Below are positions 50,797-60,550 of a DNA stretch of 64,000 nt, piece by piece (position 1 is the first letter of the stretch; each line of letters begins with the position of its first letter). Both the position numbers and the translations under genes were made by a program. This DNA comes from Bifidobacterium catenulatum subsp. kashiwanohense JCM 15439 = DSM 21854 (GTDB taxonomy: Bacteria > Actinomycetota > Actinomycetes > Actinomycetales > Bifidobacteriaceae): positions 806,001 through 870,000 of the forward strand of contig NZ_AP012327.1 in the NCBI RefSeq assembly GCF_001042615.1. The letters run 5' to 3'. The notes under the pieces are model-generated. The model searched no databases, had not been told where the DNA came from, and saw nothing but the letters and a program-made list of their open reading frames with translations.

Positions 50797-52068
50797 ATGT
50801 CCCCCTTAAGACGTTTCGCGGGACTGCGGCGTTTCGCAAAAGCCGCAGTTGCAGTATGCGCGTCGTTGGGTCTTGTGGTCGCGGCCGGAGGCTGCGGTGC
50901 GGCCTCTAGCGAAGACAAGACCATTTATTTCTGGAACAATCTGGTCGGCGATGATGGTCCGGCCATGCAGCGCATCGTTAAGGAATACAATAGGCAAAGC
51001 GATTACAAAGTCGTATTCCAGCCTATGAACGGCAATGATTTGACCACGAAGATCTACTCCGTGATGCAGACCGGCAAGAACATCCCCGACATCATCATCG
51101 GTGACCAGTTCCAAACTGCCGTGCTGCAGTCCCAAGGGCTGCTCAACACCATGGATGATTGGCAGAAGGTGGCGCCTGAACTGAAGGAGAGCAGCTTCCT
51201 GCCCGCCACATGGAAGGGTGTGACCGTCAATGGCAAGGCGTACGGCATTCCACTGTATTTGTTCCAGATGGCCATCTATTACAACAAGGACCTGGTTAAA
51301 AAGTACAATCTGCAATACATCTTGGATGACGGATACGTGACCATCGATGAGATCAAGGACCTCAAGGGCAAACTGCCTGAAGGTACGTATGCGCTGACCT
51401 ACGGCAACCTTCCATGGGCGTTCATGTCGCTGCTGTACGGTGCTGGCGGCACGCTCGAGAACGATATGGACGACCTTACCAAAGATGTGTGGCGCAAGCC
51501 GATGCAGAAGCTCAAGGACGCATACGACACCGGGGTAGTGGCCCCGATGGACGTCGACGGCGAGCAGGCGTTCGGTTCCGGCAAGGCCGTGTTCGCGCAG
51601 CTTGGCACCTGGGCGCAGGGCAATATGTCCGATACGTTGGGCGCCGACAAGATCGCTGAGGCCAATACGCTGCAATACGACGCCGACAACCCGGTGAACT
51701 TCTTCTACCAGTGCAACTGGATGCAGCTCAAGGACCCGCATCGTTCTGCGGCGAAATCCGCGGCGGCGGCTGACTTCGTCAACTATGTGTACGAGCACTG
51801 GATGGATTGGGCGGAAGTCGGCTCCATCTCCCCGGCCTACCGCGATCTGAACAATCCGGAGTACCAGAAGCTCATCCAGGCATCCTTTACCAACGGCAAA
51901 AAGGAACGTGACGCCATCAAGACCTCCAACTATCTGTATGGCGGCTATGCGACTGCCGGTTGGGGCACATACAACGACATCGTCTACGGCAATGTCGGTC
52001 TTGAGGAAGGTCTGAAGACCCTCGACCTCATGGCCCAAGGCCAAATCGAGATTCAGGAGGAATCGTGA
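50797..52068 (+). CDS. ABC transporter solute-binding lipoprotein (sugar type)
   Basis: The 423-residue protein has a lipoprotein signal: an Arg-rich start, a hydrophobic core and the lipobox LVVAAGGC (Cys about 32). The mature part is a type 1 extracellular binding protein with NVSD-like features (IPDIIIGDQFQTAVLQSQGL, then YGIPLYLFQMAIYYNKDL). It captures oligosaccharides, here most likely arabino-oligosaccharides. ATG 50797 follows AAGGAAGG. It is the first gene of an operon with two permeases. Confidence 0.9.
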   Translation: MSPLRRFAGLRRFAKAAVAVCASLGLVVAAGGCGAASSEDKTIYFWNNLVGDDGPAMQRIVKEYNRQSDYKVVFQPMNGNDLTTKIYSVMQTGKNIPDIIIGDQFQTAVLQSQGLLNTMDDWQKVAPELKESSFLPATWKGVTVNGKAYGIPLYLFQMAIYYNKDLVKKYNLQYILDDGYVTIDEIKDLKGKLPEGTYALTYGNLPWAFMSLLYGAGGTLENDMDDLTKDVWRKPMQKLKDAYDTGVVAPMDVDGEQAFGSGKAVFAQLGTWAQGNMSDTLGADKIAEANTLQYDADNPVNFFYQCNWMQLKDPHRSAAKSAAAADFVNYVYEHWMDWAEVGSISPAYRDLNNPEYQKLIQASFTNGKKERDAIKTSNYLYGGYATAGWGTYNDIVYGNVGLEEGLKTLDLMAQGQIEIQEES

Positions 52069-52982
52069 TGAGCAAAACATCTACGATCGGATCCGCAGCA
52101 TCATCCATGAAGCGCAAAAACTCCATCTGGCATGCTCTGCCGTACATCGCACCGCACTTCATCATCTTCGCGGTGTTCGGCATCATCCCGATTATCTTCG
52201 GCATCGGGCTGGCGTTCACCCGTTGGAACATGGTCGGCTCTCCGCAATTCGTCGGACTGCAGAACTTCGCGAAGATCTTCGATCCCAGCACCTACTTCTA
52301 CTCGATCTTCTGGCGTGACCTCTGGCATACCCTGATCTTCGTGCTGATCAGCGTGCCGCTGACCATCATCGTGCCGCTACTGCTTGCCGTGGCGCTCGGC
52401 AAAAAGGGACTCAAGGGCGCCGGGCTGTTCCAAGCAATCTTCTACATCCCCGGTCTGATTTCCATCGCCGCCGGCGCACTGGTCTGGCGCATGGTCTTCA
52501 ACTCCCAGTTCGGTCTGCTGAACACCACCTTCCACACCGACATCAACTGGCTGGGCAAGAACCCATACGCATGGATCACCATCTTCGTGCTTGTGCTGTG
52601 GGCTGGCATCGGCGGCAATCTCGTCATCTACCGTTCCGCGCTGTCCGGTGTGGACGAAAGCCTGTACGAGGCGGCAAAGGTGGATGGCGCGGGTCCTATC
52701 AGGATCTTCTTCTCCATCACTCTGCCGGAGATCAAGCTGCCGCTGTTCTACACCACCATCATGACCACCACCGGTGCGTTCAACGTGTGGGGCCAGCCGG
52801 TCATGCTGACCAACGGCGGGCCGAACTACCAGACGCAGGTGCTGCTGATGGATATTCGAAACCTCGCATTCCCCGCCGGTCCTGCAGCCGCAGGCATGGC
52901 TTCCGCAATGGCATTGCTGCTGGGCATCATCCTGATGGCCATTGCCGCAATCCAGCTCATCTTCATGAACAAGGAGGACTGA
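52068..52982 (+). CDS. ABC sugar permease, MalF-like
   Basis: ATG 52068 overlaps the binding-protein stop by one base (TGATG) behind AGGAGG. The 304-residue protein has six helices and the EAA loop SLYEAAKVDGAGPIRIFFSI, which docks the ATPase. It belongs to the CUT1 family that imports oligosaccharides. No ATPase gene is in the locus, so a shared MsiK-type ATPase encoded elsewhere is expected. Confidence 0.92.
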   Translation: MSKTSTIGSAASSMKRKNSIWHALPYIAPHFIIFAVFGIIPIIFGIGLAFTRWNMVGSPQFVGLQNFAKIFDPSTYFYSIFWRDLWHTLIFVLISVPLTIIVPLLLAVALGKKGLKGAGLFQAIFYIPGLISIAAGALVWRMVFNSQFGLLNTTFHTDINWLGKNPYAWITIFVLVLWAGIGGNLVIYRSALSGVDESLYEAAKVDGAGPIRIFFSITLPEIKLPLFYTTIMTTTGAFNVWGQPVMLTNGGPNYQTQVLLMDIRNLAFPAGPAAAGMASAMALLLGIILMAIAAIQLIFMNKED

Positions 52983-52984
52983 CG

Positions 52985-53878
52985 ATGTCCGCTGCAACAA
53001 TGCAAGCCTCGCGTCCGGTAATTCCAGAAAACAAAACGAAGAAAGTAAGCCCTTCGCTGATCGCGGTCTATGTGCTGCTCATCGTGCTGGCGGTCGTATG
53101 GCTCCTGCCGGTGATCTACACCGTGACGACATCGTTCAAGTCGGTCGCCGAATTCACCTCCAACGCGTTCAACTTCTTGCCGGCGAAGTGGGTGCTCGAC
53201 AACTACGTGACGCTGATCGAGGCGTCCGCCAGTTACCCGGTCCTGAACTGGCTCGGCAACTCGCTGGTCATCTCGACCGTGTTCGCGGTGCTGTCCGTGT
53301 GCATCGTCGCTCTCGCCGGTTTCGGCTACTCGCGACTGAACTTCAAATACCGTGACACGATTTTCTTCGTCCTGCTGCTCATCTCGATGTTCCCCGCCGT
53401 GGTCAACATGATCCCGCAGTACCGCATCATCGCCTCCCTGGGCTGGGTCAACACCTACTGGGCCTGCATCGTGCCGGGTCTGGGCAACGTGGCGAACATC
53501 TTCTTGGTGCGCAACTTCATGAAGGGCATCCCGAAGGAACTGGATGAGGCGGCCGAGATCGACGGCGCCTCCGACTTCCAGATCTTCACCCGCATCATGC
53601 TGCCGGCCATCCGCCCGATCCTGATCGTCATCTTCTTGTTCAGCTTCACCGGCGCCTGGAACGACTTCCTGTGGCCTACCTTGGTGTTCAACGACATCAA
53701 CAAGATGCCGGTCACGGCAGGTCTGCAGCTGCTGAGCAACCAGATGGGCCAGTACAACCAGATGGGCTCCCTGATGGCGGCCACCTGCATGGCCATAATC
53801 CCGACGCTCCTGCTGTTCCTGTTCGCGCAGCGGTACTTCCTGCAGTCGCTGAACATCACTTCCGGTCTGAAGGGCTGA
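52985..53878 (+). CDS. ABC sugar permease, MalG-like
   Basis: The 297-residue second CUT1 permease starts 2 bp after the first. It has six helices and the EAA loop ELDEAAEIDGASDFQIFTRI, then the conserved C-terminus QRYFLQSLNITSGLKG. Together with the preceding genes it forms the arabino-oligosaccharide importer. A terminator follows at 53898. Confidence 0.92.
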   Translation: MSAATMQASRPVIPENKTKKVSPSLIAVYVLLIVLAVVWLLPVIYTVTTSFKSVAEFTSNAFNFLPAKWVLDNYVTLIEASASYPVLNWLGNSLVISTVFAVLSVCIVALAGFGYSRLNFKYRDTIFFVLLLISMFPAVVNMIPQYRIIASLGWVNTYWACIVPGLGNVANIFLVRNFMKGIPKELDEAAEIDGASDFQIFTRIMLPAIRPILIVIFLFSFTGAWNDFLWPTLVFNDINKMPVTAGLQLLSNQMGQYNQMGSLMAATCMAIIPTLLLFLFAQRYFLQSLNITSGLKG

Positions 53879-53897
53879 GCCGCTTCGGATATGGCAC

Positions 53898-53939
53898 AAG
53901 GATTGGGTCTGCTATCGGAAACGAGCAGTCCCAATCCTT
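53898..53939 (+). terminator. Terminator of the ABC operon
   Basis: A 16-bp stem with one G-T mismatch, AAGGATTGGGTCTGCT with AGCAGTCCCAATCCTT (53898-53913, 53924-53939), is followed by a pyrimidine run (CCCTTTTCC). Confidence 0.85.
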
Positions 53940-53996
53940 CCCTTTTCCATCGTTGAAATGATAGTATCGCCAAGTCGGCAAACGGAAAGGAACACT

Positions 53997-54467
53997 ATGA
54001 ATTCGCAAAGCAATGGCGCTTGCCTGCCGGTACCGTTGGCACGTAAGGCCGAACGGGTGCTGATGATCGTTGCCGCCTCCTATAACGTGATCATGGCGTC
54101 TGTCACGCTGTTCATGTTCGGCAGCTGGTTCAAGGGGCGGGCATACGATGTGCTGGAACGCAACGGCATGCTGCAGACGGACTATTCCGCGGTGGACAAC
54201 GCCTCGACGGTGACAAACATCTACGCTCTGCTGGTGCTGATCGTCGGCATCGTCAGTTTCATCACGGCCATGCGTTGCCTCGCTCCGGGAACCGTTAATC
54301 GGTGGGTGATCATCTGGCTGGTGATTGTCATGGTCTTCTCCCTCGGAACCATGGATCTGATCGGACTCGCATTGTATTCCGTCACTCTGGCGATCTATCT
54401 TGCCCGCAACAAGGCCGTTGCCGCGCAGCAGGATGCGATTCGTAAAGCGATTCGGGTCTGCAGATAG
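53997..54467 (+). CDS. Small four-helix membrane protein of unknown function
   Basis: The 156-residue protein has four membrane helices (about 20-42, 75-95, 105-122, 126-142) and a short basic tail. GGAAAGGA precedes ATG 53997. It lies between the transporter and GH51 genes, 118 bp after the ABC permease and across a terminator, so it has its own promoter. Similar small membrane proteins accompany GH genes in bifidobacterial carbohydrate loci. No function is known. Confidence 0.65.
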   Translation: MNSQSNGACLPVPLARKAERVLMIVAASYNVIMASVTLFMFGSWFKGRAYDVLERNGMLQTDYSAVDNASTVTNIYALLVLIVGIVSFITAMRCLAPGTVNRWVIIWLVIVMVFSLGTMDLIGLALYSVTLAIYLARNKAVAAQQDAIRKAIRVCR

Positions 54468-54525
54468 TGCCACGACGGTTATTCACAGTATTCAAAACGA
54501 CATACGGAAATGCAAAGGACAGTAC

Positions 54526-56895
54526 ATGACCGACAAACTCACTGCAACGCTCGATAAGGCGGGCGTACGTAACATCAGCACCGACCTGTGGGGCATCTTC
54601 TTCGAAGACATCAGCTATTCCGGCGACGGCGGTCTCAACGCCGATCTCGTGCAGAATGGAGCCTTCGAATACAGCCGTGCTGACAATGTGGATTGGAGCA
54701 ACTACAGCTTCTGGCGCAAGATCGTGCCGGAGGGATCGTTTGCGGCTTTCTGCGTGCGTAACGGCGATCCGGTGGCGATCGAAAACCCGCATTATGCGAG
54801 CATCGAGATCGAACACGCCCCGGCTGCATTGGACAACACCGGCTGGGACGGCATGGTGTTCCGAGCGGGGGAGACCTATGATTTCTCCGCCTGGCTGCGC
54901 CTGCAGTCCGGTGTGGCGGTGCCGTTGACCGTATCGCTGCGCAACGATGACGGCGACAGCATCGCCGAAACCACCATCGACATTGAACATGCGGCATGGA
55001 CGAAATGCGAAGCGTCGCTGACCGTGCCGGCGAACAGCGACGGCACGGGGGCGGAACCCGGTTCGGTGGTAGCCAGACAGGGTGCTCTGCGACTGAGCTT
55101 CGGGGCCGAAGGCGTTGTGGATCTCGATTTCGTCACCCTTGAGCCGCGCACCACGTACCGGGGGCTCAAGCACTTCCGTCCTGACCTGGTGAAGGCCCTT
55201 GCCGATCTGCACCCGAGGTTCATGCGCTTCCCGGGCGGCTGCATCACCCACGGTCTCGGCATGGATAACATGTACCACTGGGATCGCACCATCGGGCCGG
55301 TGGAGCATCGGCCGCACAACTTCAACTTGTGGGGCTACCATCAGTCGTTCCGCATCGGCTACTACGAATACCTGTGCCTGTGCGAGACCATTGGTGCCAA
55401 GCCGTTGCCGGTGCTGCCCGCCGCGGTAAGCTGCCAGAACACCAGCCAGGGGCCGGTGCCAGTCGCCCAGGAGGATATGCCCGCCTACATCGATGAGGTA
55501 CTGCATCTCATCGAATTCTGCAACGGAGACGCCGAAACCACCGAATGGGGTGCCAAACGATCCGCCATGGGTCATCCGGAACCATTCGCACTCGAATACC
55601 TGGGCATCGGCAATGAGGACCTCATCGATGATGTGTTCAAGAACCGTTTCCAGCAGATCTTCGATGCGGTCAAAGCCGCCTATCCCGACATCGTCGTCGT
55701 CGGCACCGTCGGCACGGCGCCCAGCGGCCCGGATTATGAAGCGGGCTGGCGGTATGCGCGTGAAGCCGACATCCCGATTGTGGACGAGCATTCCTACCAG
55801 TCGTCCAGCTGGTGGTTCCACAATCTCGACCACTACGACCATATCGAGAGAAAGGGGCCGAAGGTCTATCTCGGCGAATACGGCTCTTGGGATACGCAGC
55901 TCATCAACGGCCTGTCCGAAGCGGCCTTCATGGGCCGTATGGAACTCAACGGCGACGTGGTGGCCATGGCCTCCTATGCCCCGTTGTTCGCAAAAAACGG
56001 TCATCACAGCTGGGATCCGGATCTCATCTACTTCGACAACGAACGCACCTATCTGCCGTATAGTTACTGGGTGCAGCAGATGTACGCCGCCACCACCGCA
56101 GACACCGCGTGGCCAGTCGGTGTGGAAGGGGCGACCACGTTCCGCCGCAACCTGCCGGATGGCATCAGGCTACGCGTCGAGGGCGGTGCAAGAGCCGATT
56201 TGAATGATCTCGTCGTCACCACCGCGTCTGGGGCGCGGGTCGAACTCGGCGATGTGCAGTACCGGGGCAGCGCCATGGACTTGCCCGTCGATCTGCATGC
56301 CGATTCATACTGCATCGATGCGACGGTGGTGTATTACGAAGGTAAGTGGGGCATACAGTTCGTCAGCGGGGATATCGACGGGAAGAACCATAATGTCACT
56401 TCCCTGGGGCGCGGCCATGAAGTGAAAGTGGTACGTGATGGCACCGCTTACGCGCTCGGCGGCACCGAATGGTCCATGAACGACGTGCAGCCGGGCACTA
56501 CATGGCGTATGCGCGTCGAGATAGCGGATCGTGGACAGTCCATGAAGCTGTACATCGATGGAACGCTTGTCACCGAAGGAACGGAGACTAAAGACGAGCC
56601 AAGACGCACCATCACCGTATCGCGTAGCGGCGAACGAGGGGAGACCTATGTGCGTGTGGTCAATGCCATGGCTGAACCGGCCGAAGTGGATATCAGCCGG
56701 ATTCTTGCCGCATTGGACGTCTCCTCGGAGTCCGCGGCGGGTGCGACAGTCACCATTCTGACGGGCGAAGACCCGTATGCCGGCCGAGCCGGCGAGGAAT
56801 CGCCTACCAGCCCAGTCAAAACCGTGATGGATCTAACCGGTGGAGTCTATGCTGCGCCGGCCTGGTCGTTCTCCACCATCGTCATCGGCGACTAG
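54526..56895 (+). CDS. GH51-type alpha-L-arabinofuranosidase with extra domains
   Basis: ATG 54526 follows AAAGGACAG and gives 789 residues, about 290 more than typical GH51. The catalytic TIM-barrel has the acid/base in LEYLGIGNED (Glu364) and nucleophile in KVYLGEYGSW (Glu451). The N-terminal insert (about 60-205) looks like a CBM4-type beta-sandwich, and the C-terminus (about 600-740) resembles a laminin-G-like fold. No signal peptide is found, so it acts inside the cell. It most likely removes arabinofuranose side groups or ends from imported arabino- or arabinoxylo-oligosaccharides. Confidence 0.85.
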   Translation: MTDKLTATLDKAGVRNISTDLWGIFFEDISYSGDGGLNADLVQNGAFEYSRADNVDWSNYSFWRKIVPEGSFAAFCVRNGDPVAIENPHYASIEIEHAPAALDNTGWDGMVFRAGETYDFSAWLRLQSGVAVPLTVSLRNDDGDSIAETTIDIEHAAWTKCEASLTVPANSDGTGAEPGSVVARQGALRLSFGAEGVVDLDFVTLEPRTTYRGLKHFRPDLVKALADLHPRFMRFPGGCITHGLGMDNMYHWDRTIGPVEHRPHNFNLWGYHQSFRIGYYEYLCLCETIGAKPLPVLPAAVSCQNTSQGPVPVAQEDMPAYIDEVLHLIEFCNGDAETTEWGAKRSAMGHPEPFALEYLGIGNEDLIDDVFKNRFQQIFDAVKAAYPDIVVVGTVGTAPSGPDYEAGWRYAREADIPIVDEHSYQSSSWWFHNLDHYDHIERKGPKVYLGEYGSWDTQLINGLSEAAFMGRMELNGDVVAMASYAPLFAKNGHHSWDPDLIYFDNERTYLPYSYWVQQMYAATTADTAWPVGVEGATTFRRNLPDGIRLRVEGGARADLNDLVVTTASGARVELGDVQYRGSAMDLPVDLHADSYCIDATVVYYEGKWGIQFVSGDIDGKNHNVTSLGRGHEVKVVRDGTAYALGGTEWSMNDVQPGTTWRMRVEIADRGQSMKLYIDGTLVTEGTETKDEPRRTITVSRSGERGETYVRVVNAMAEPAEVDISRILAALDVSSESAAGATVTILTGEDPYAGRAGEESPTSPVKTVMDLTGGVYAAPAWSFSTIVIGD

Positions 56896-56980
56896 GCGGA
56901 TATGGCAGTTTGCGGAACCAAATCCGCCTGATGTAAGCCAGAGGATGCAACGGAAACAATCATCCGTCTGTGTGACGTTC

Positions 56981-57029
56981 TGATGGGAAAGCCCCGCAAT
57001 GCATGGTGCATTGCGGGGCTTTCCCATCA
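56981..57029. terminator. Perfect 23-bp-stem bidirectional terminator
   Basis: The arms at 56981-57003 and 57007-57029 (left arm begins TGATGGGAAAGCCCCGCAAT) are exact complements around a 3-base loop. It separates the convergent GH51 and pgl genes. Confidence 0.9.
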
Positions 57030-57064
57030 GAGTCGATTTCCGCCGCTGGAAACTGTTTAGAAAA

Positions 57065-57856
57065 TCACAGTTCGGAGGCGGCACCCTCGTCGATGAGCCA
57101 CAGCAGTTCCTCACCATCGGCGTAGGAGCTTGGCGCATGTGGATTGTTGCGTTGCGCGAATGCTGCAGCAACCGCGTCCGCCTTGCGTGCTTCGGATGTG
57201 AACACCCACGTGTGCTTCGATCGTGCGATCATAGGCACGGTCAGCGTCAGGCGCAGTGGCGGCGGCTTCGGTGAATCGCGCACACCGGCAACAAGCACAT
57301 GCGGATCGTCGATCTCCGACTCGCCGTGGTCGGGGAACAGGGATGCGAAATGCGCGTCCGGTCCCATACCGAACATGGCGATGTCCAAAGCTGGATTCTC
57401 ACCCAACTGTTCAATGAGTTCACGCTGGTATTGCGCGGCGGCTTCAGCCAGTACCGCATCGGTCTGTTCGGGCGAGACTGCCGCGACGCTTTCCAAGTTA
57501 CGCTCATCGGACGGCATCGCATGAATGTTGCCTGCCGGCATACGGCCGTCAGCAACCAGTTTGCCATACCATGCCTCACGCGCCTGCTTGGCGTTGCGGT
57601 CGTCGCTGTCGGCTGCCACGAATCGTTCGTCGCCCCACCATACGTGCACGCGGCTCCAGTCCACGGCATCGTTCAATGGGCTCGCGTTCATGGCGTCGAA
57701 CACTCGGTTGCCATCGGTTCCACCGGTCACGGCAATGTCAACGCGAGTACGATTCGGTTCCGACAGAAGATCGGTGATGGTCAGCAGCGTACGCGCGGCC
57801 ACGGCTTCAGCCAGAATCTGAGGATTGGGATATACAACGGTGGTGCGTTCTGCCAT
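57065..57856 (-). CDS. pgl: 6-phosphogluconolactonase
   Basis: This enzyme hydrolyses 6-phosphogluconolactone between the zwf and gnd reactions. The 263-residue protein from ATG 57856 has VAVTGGTDGN-like IAVTGGTDGNRVFDAM (glucosamine/PGL fold), VHVWWGDERFVAADSDDRN and FGMGPDAHFASLFP, all family hallmarks. It follows opcA by 43 bp on the same strand. A truncated fragment of this gene lies at 61862-61978. Confidence 0.93.
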   Translation of the reverse strand: MAERTTVVYPNPQILAEAVAARTLLTITDLLSEPNRTRVDIAVTGGTDGNRVFDAMNASPLNDAVDWSRVHVWWGDERFVAADSDDRNAKQAREAWYGKLVADGRMPAGNIHAMPSDERNLESVAAVSPEQTDAVLAEAAAQYQRELIEQLGENPALDIAMFGMGPDAHFASLFPDHGESEIDDPHVLVAGVRDSPKPPPLRLTLTVPMIARSKHTWVFTSEARKADAVAAAFAQRNNPHAPSSYADGEELLWLIDEGAASEL

Positions 57857-57899
57857 ATGCTTTTCCTGCATTGTTCCTTTATTGTTTCGGAGCATCGAT

Positions 57900-58856
57900 T
57901 CAGTGCTTCGAATTGATAAGATCCCAGCCTTGGGTCACAACTTCCGCATAGATCTCGTCCGGATAGAGTCGACCCAATTCCTCGCTCAGGCATTCCTCGA
58001 TGGTTCGTGCGGGAACGCTCATGGTTTGCGGGGACTGCCCTGGAACGTTCAATACGGCGATGCCATCGTCGGTGGATGGGCGTTCCAAACTCAGCACGCC
58101 ATCGGAACGAGTCAGATACACGCCGGTCACGGCGGTTGCATTCGGATCGTCTTCCACCACAACAGGCACGTTCAGACAAAGACGAAGCCATGCGGCCAGC
58201 AGATTCAACGGCAGGAAGTCCTTTGGTCCGGTCACACGCACGCCGCTTACTGGAAGATGCGGCGGCTGGTCAAGCATCGAAGCGAGCATCGCGCGCCAAA
58301 CCGTCAGGCGAGTCCACGACATGTCCACATTCTTCGAAGACCAGTTGCGACGCAAATCATCCATAGTGCGCATCGGATTCGACGAATGCATGGCATCGGT
58401 GATACGGCTGCGTGCCATGGAGCCCAGCAAATCGTTCGACAGGTTCGCCGGAGCTTCGTTCGGCCACCAAGCCACCACCGGAGCGTCCGGCACCAATAGC
58501 GGAATCACCAACGTGTCAGGGTGGTGAACCAGGCCGCCAATCGGACGCAACACGATGATTTCGCCCGCGCCGGCATCGGATCCGAATCTCACTTCAGCAT
58601 CGAGGAAGGTGCGCTTCTTACCATCTTCCGCACTCATGTCAGCCTTGCGCGAGTTCGGTGCAATGGCGATCACACGGCAGGGATGCTCACGGCTGGCGTT
58701 GTTCGCGACTTCCAAATCATGTTCCAACGATGCTTCATTCGTGGAGATCAGCAGCGTGAGCACGCGACCCAAAGCCGCTTCGCCACGCTCCTCGTGCAAT
58801 TCGTCGATTTTCGCCGAAATCTCACGGGTTTCGGTGTTCTTCATGGTAATGATCAC
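57900..58856 (-). CDS. opcA: Glucose-6-phosphate dehydrogenase assembly protein
   Basis: The 318-residue protein activates or assembles Zwf in Actinobacteria. Conserved blocks are LHEERGEAALGRVLTLLIST, HPCRVIAIAP and WWPNEAPANLSNDLLGSMAR, ending in EEDPNA-like VVEDDPNATAV. The start is GTG 58856, 5 bases after GGAGG and overlapping the zwf stop by 4 bp (GTGA); a TTG at 58868 is the only longer option. It lies between zwf and pgl, as usual. Confidence 0.92.
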   Translation of the reverse strand: MIITMKNTETREISAKIDELHEERGEAALGRVLTLLISTNEASLEHDLEVANNASREHPCRVIAIAPNSRKADMSAEDGKKRTFLDAEVRFGSDAGAGEIIVLRPIGGLVHHPDTLVIPLLVPDAPVVAWWPNEAPANLSNDLLGSMARSRITDAMHSSNPMRTMDDLRRNWSSKNVDMSWTRLTVWRAMLASMLDQPPHLPVSGVRVTGPKDFLPLNLLAAWLRLCLNVPVVVEDDPNATAVTGVYLTRSDGVLSLERPSTDDGIAVLNVPGQSPQTMSVPARTIEECLSEELGRLYPDEIYAEVVTQGWDLINSKH

Positions 58857-60415
58857 GGCATCCTCCAACGATGTCCATCACGAGCGAGCATTTCAACGGC
58901 TTCCTGAGGGCCCCACGTTCCGGAACGATACGGCTGCGGCTGGCCGAGCGTGGACCAGAATTCCTCGATCGGGTCGAGGATCTGCCAGCTCAATTCCACT
59001 TCGCGCGTGGTTGGGAACAGCGGAGGATCGCCCAGCAATACGTCAAGAATCAGACGTTCATAGGCTTCCGGAGACGATTCGGTGAACGAACGGCCGTAAC
59101 CGAAGTCCATCGACACGTCACGCACCTCCATCGACGTACCACCCGGCACTTTCGCGCCGAACCGCATGGTCACACCCTCATCAGGCTGCACGCGGATCAC
59201 GATCGCGTTCTTGCCGAGCTCCTTCGTCGCGGTCGACTCGAACGGCAGATGCGGGGCGCGCTTGAACACCACGGCAATCTCCGTGACACGCTTGCCCAAA
59301 CGCTTGCCCGTACGCAGATAGAACGGCACGCCGGCCCAGCGGCGCGTATCGACATCCAAACGGATCGCCGCATACGTCTCGGTCGTTGACTCCGGATCGA
59401 TGCCCTTCTCGTCCAAATACCCCACGACCTCATGTGAACCTTGCCAACCGGCCGCATACTGGCCACGCGCCGTATGCGCCGCCAGATCCTTCGGCAAGCG
59501 CACGGCGGACAGCACCTTCGTCTTCTCCGCCGTCAGATCGGAAGCGGAGAACGAAACAGGCTCCTCCATCGCCGTCAACGCCATAAGCTGTAGCAAATGG
59601 TTCTGGATGATGTCACGCGCCGCGCCGATACCGTCGTAATAGCCGGCACGACCCGCCACGCCGATATCTTCGGCATGCGTGATCTGCACGTGGTCGACGT
59701 AATTATTGTTCCAGATCGGCTCATACATCGCGTTCGCGAAACGAAGCGCCAGAATATTCTGCACGGTCTCCTTACCGAGATAATGGTCGATACGGAACAC
59801 GCTCGATGGGTCGAACACCTCGGAAACCACACGATCCAGCTCCTTGGCGCTGGCCAGATCGTGGCCAAACGGCTTCTCGATGATCACACGACGCCAAGCA
59901 CCTTCAGACGATTTCGCCAAACCGCAATCGGCCAACTGTCGGGAAACCTGCGGGAACGCGCGCGGCGGCACCGACATGTAGAACGCATGGTTGCCTCGCG
60001 TGCCTCGATCGCGGTCAAGCTCGGCGACAGTGTTCGACAGTCGTTCGAACGCCTTCGGATCGTCGAACGTGCCTTGCACGAAACGAATGCCGTCGGCGAG
60101 CTGCTTCCATGTCGCCTCTTTGAATGGCGTGCGGCAGTGTGCCTGCACGTTCTCCTTCACGAAATCCTTGAAGTGCTCTTCGGTCCAATCACGACGGGCG
60201 AACCCCGTCAGACCGAAGCTTGGCGGTAATAGACCACGATTAGCCAGATCGTAAATGGCAGGAAGTAGCTTCTTGCGTGACAGATCGCCGGTCACGCCGA
60301 AAATCACAATACTGCACGGACCTGCAATACGTGGAAGTCGAAGATCGCGCGGATCGCGCAGCGGATTCGTCCACTCTTCAGGCGCGCCAAGTACGGATGA
60401 AACAGTTTCAGTCAT
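58853..60415 (-). CDS. zwf: Glucose-6-phosphate 1-dehydrogenase
   Basis: This enzyme oxidises glucose-6-phosphate with NADP+. The 520-residue protein from ATG 60415 has IVIFGVTGDLSRKKLLPAIY (cofactor), RVIIEKPFGHD (substrate-binding Lys), RIDHYLGKETVQNI (catalytic His) and FYLRTGKRLGKR. It is the first gene of zwf-opcA-pgl. In bifidobacteria the main sugar route is the fructose-6-phosphate phosphoketolase shunt, so this branch chiefly supplies NADPH and pentoses. A GAGG motif 3 bases upstream serves as a close ribosome-binding site. Confidence 0.96.
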   Translation of the reverse strand: MTETVSSVLGAPEEWTNPLRDPRDLRLPRIAGPCSIVIFGVTGDLSRKKLLPAIYDLANRGLLPPSFGLTGFARRDWTEEHFKDFVKENVQAHCRTPFKEATWKQLADGIRFVQGTFDDPKAFERLSNTVAELDRDRGTRGNHAFYMSVPPRAFPQVSRQLADCGLAKSSEGAWRRVIIEKPFGHDLASAKELDRVVSEVFDPSSVFRIDHYLGKETVQNILALRFANAMYEPIWNNNYVDHVQITHAEDIGVAGRAGYYDGIGAARDIIQNHLLQLMALTAMEEPVSFSASDLTAEKTKVLSAVRLPKDLAAHTARGQYAAGWQGSHEVVGYLDEKGIDPESTTETYAAIRLDVDTRRWAGVPFYLRTGKRLGKRVTEIAVVFKRAPHLPFESTATKELGKNAIVIRVQPDEGVTMRFGAKVPGGTSMEVRDVSMDFGYGRSFTESSPEAYERLILDVLLGDPPLFPTTREVELSWQILDPIEEFWSTLGQPQPYRSGTWGPQEAVEMLARDGHRWRMP

Positions 60416-60550
60416 ATGCCTCATAGTATCGTCAACAGGTCACGGACGGCAGTGGCCATCCGAAAAACGTCCTTTCCATATTTTGTGAAAACCCACAAAA
60501 CCAGCCGTTTCCTAGCAGCTGTGAGCAATATCACAGCCGATGGTCTTATA

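Noticed and set aside
52571..52984. Extension of the second permease frame into the first permease gene
   Set aside because: The conserved MalG-like start and its position 2 bp after the first permease's stop show that ATG 52985 is the real start.
52826..53899. 357-residue open frame antisense to the second permease
   Set aside because: It is His/Asp-rich and spans the start of a clear permease; it is a shadow.
54400..54525. Extension of the GH51 gene upstream
   Set aside because: It overlaps the membrane-protein gene and lacks a domain; ATG 54526 has the better ribosome-binding site.
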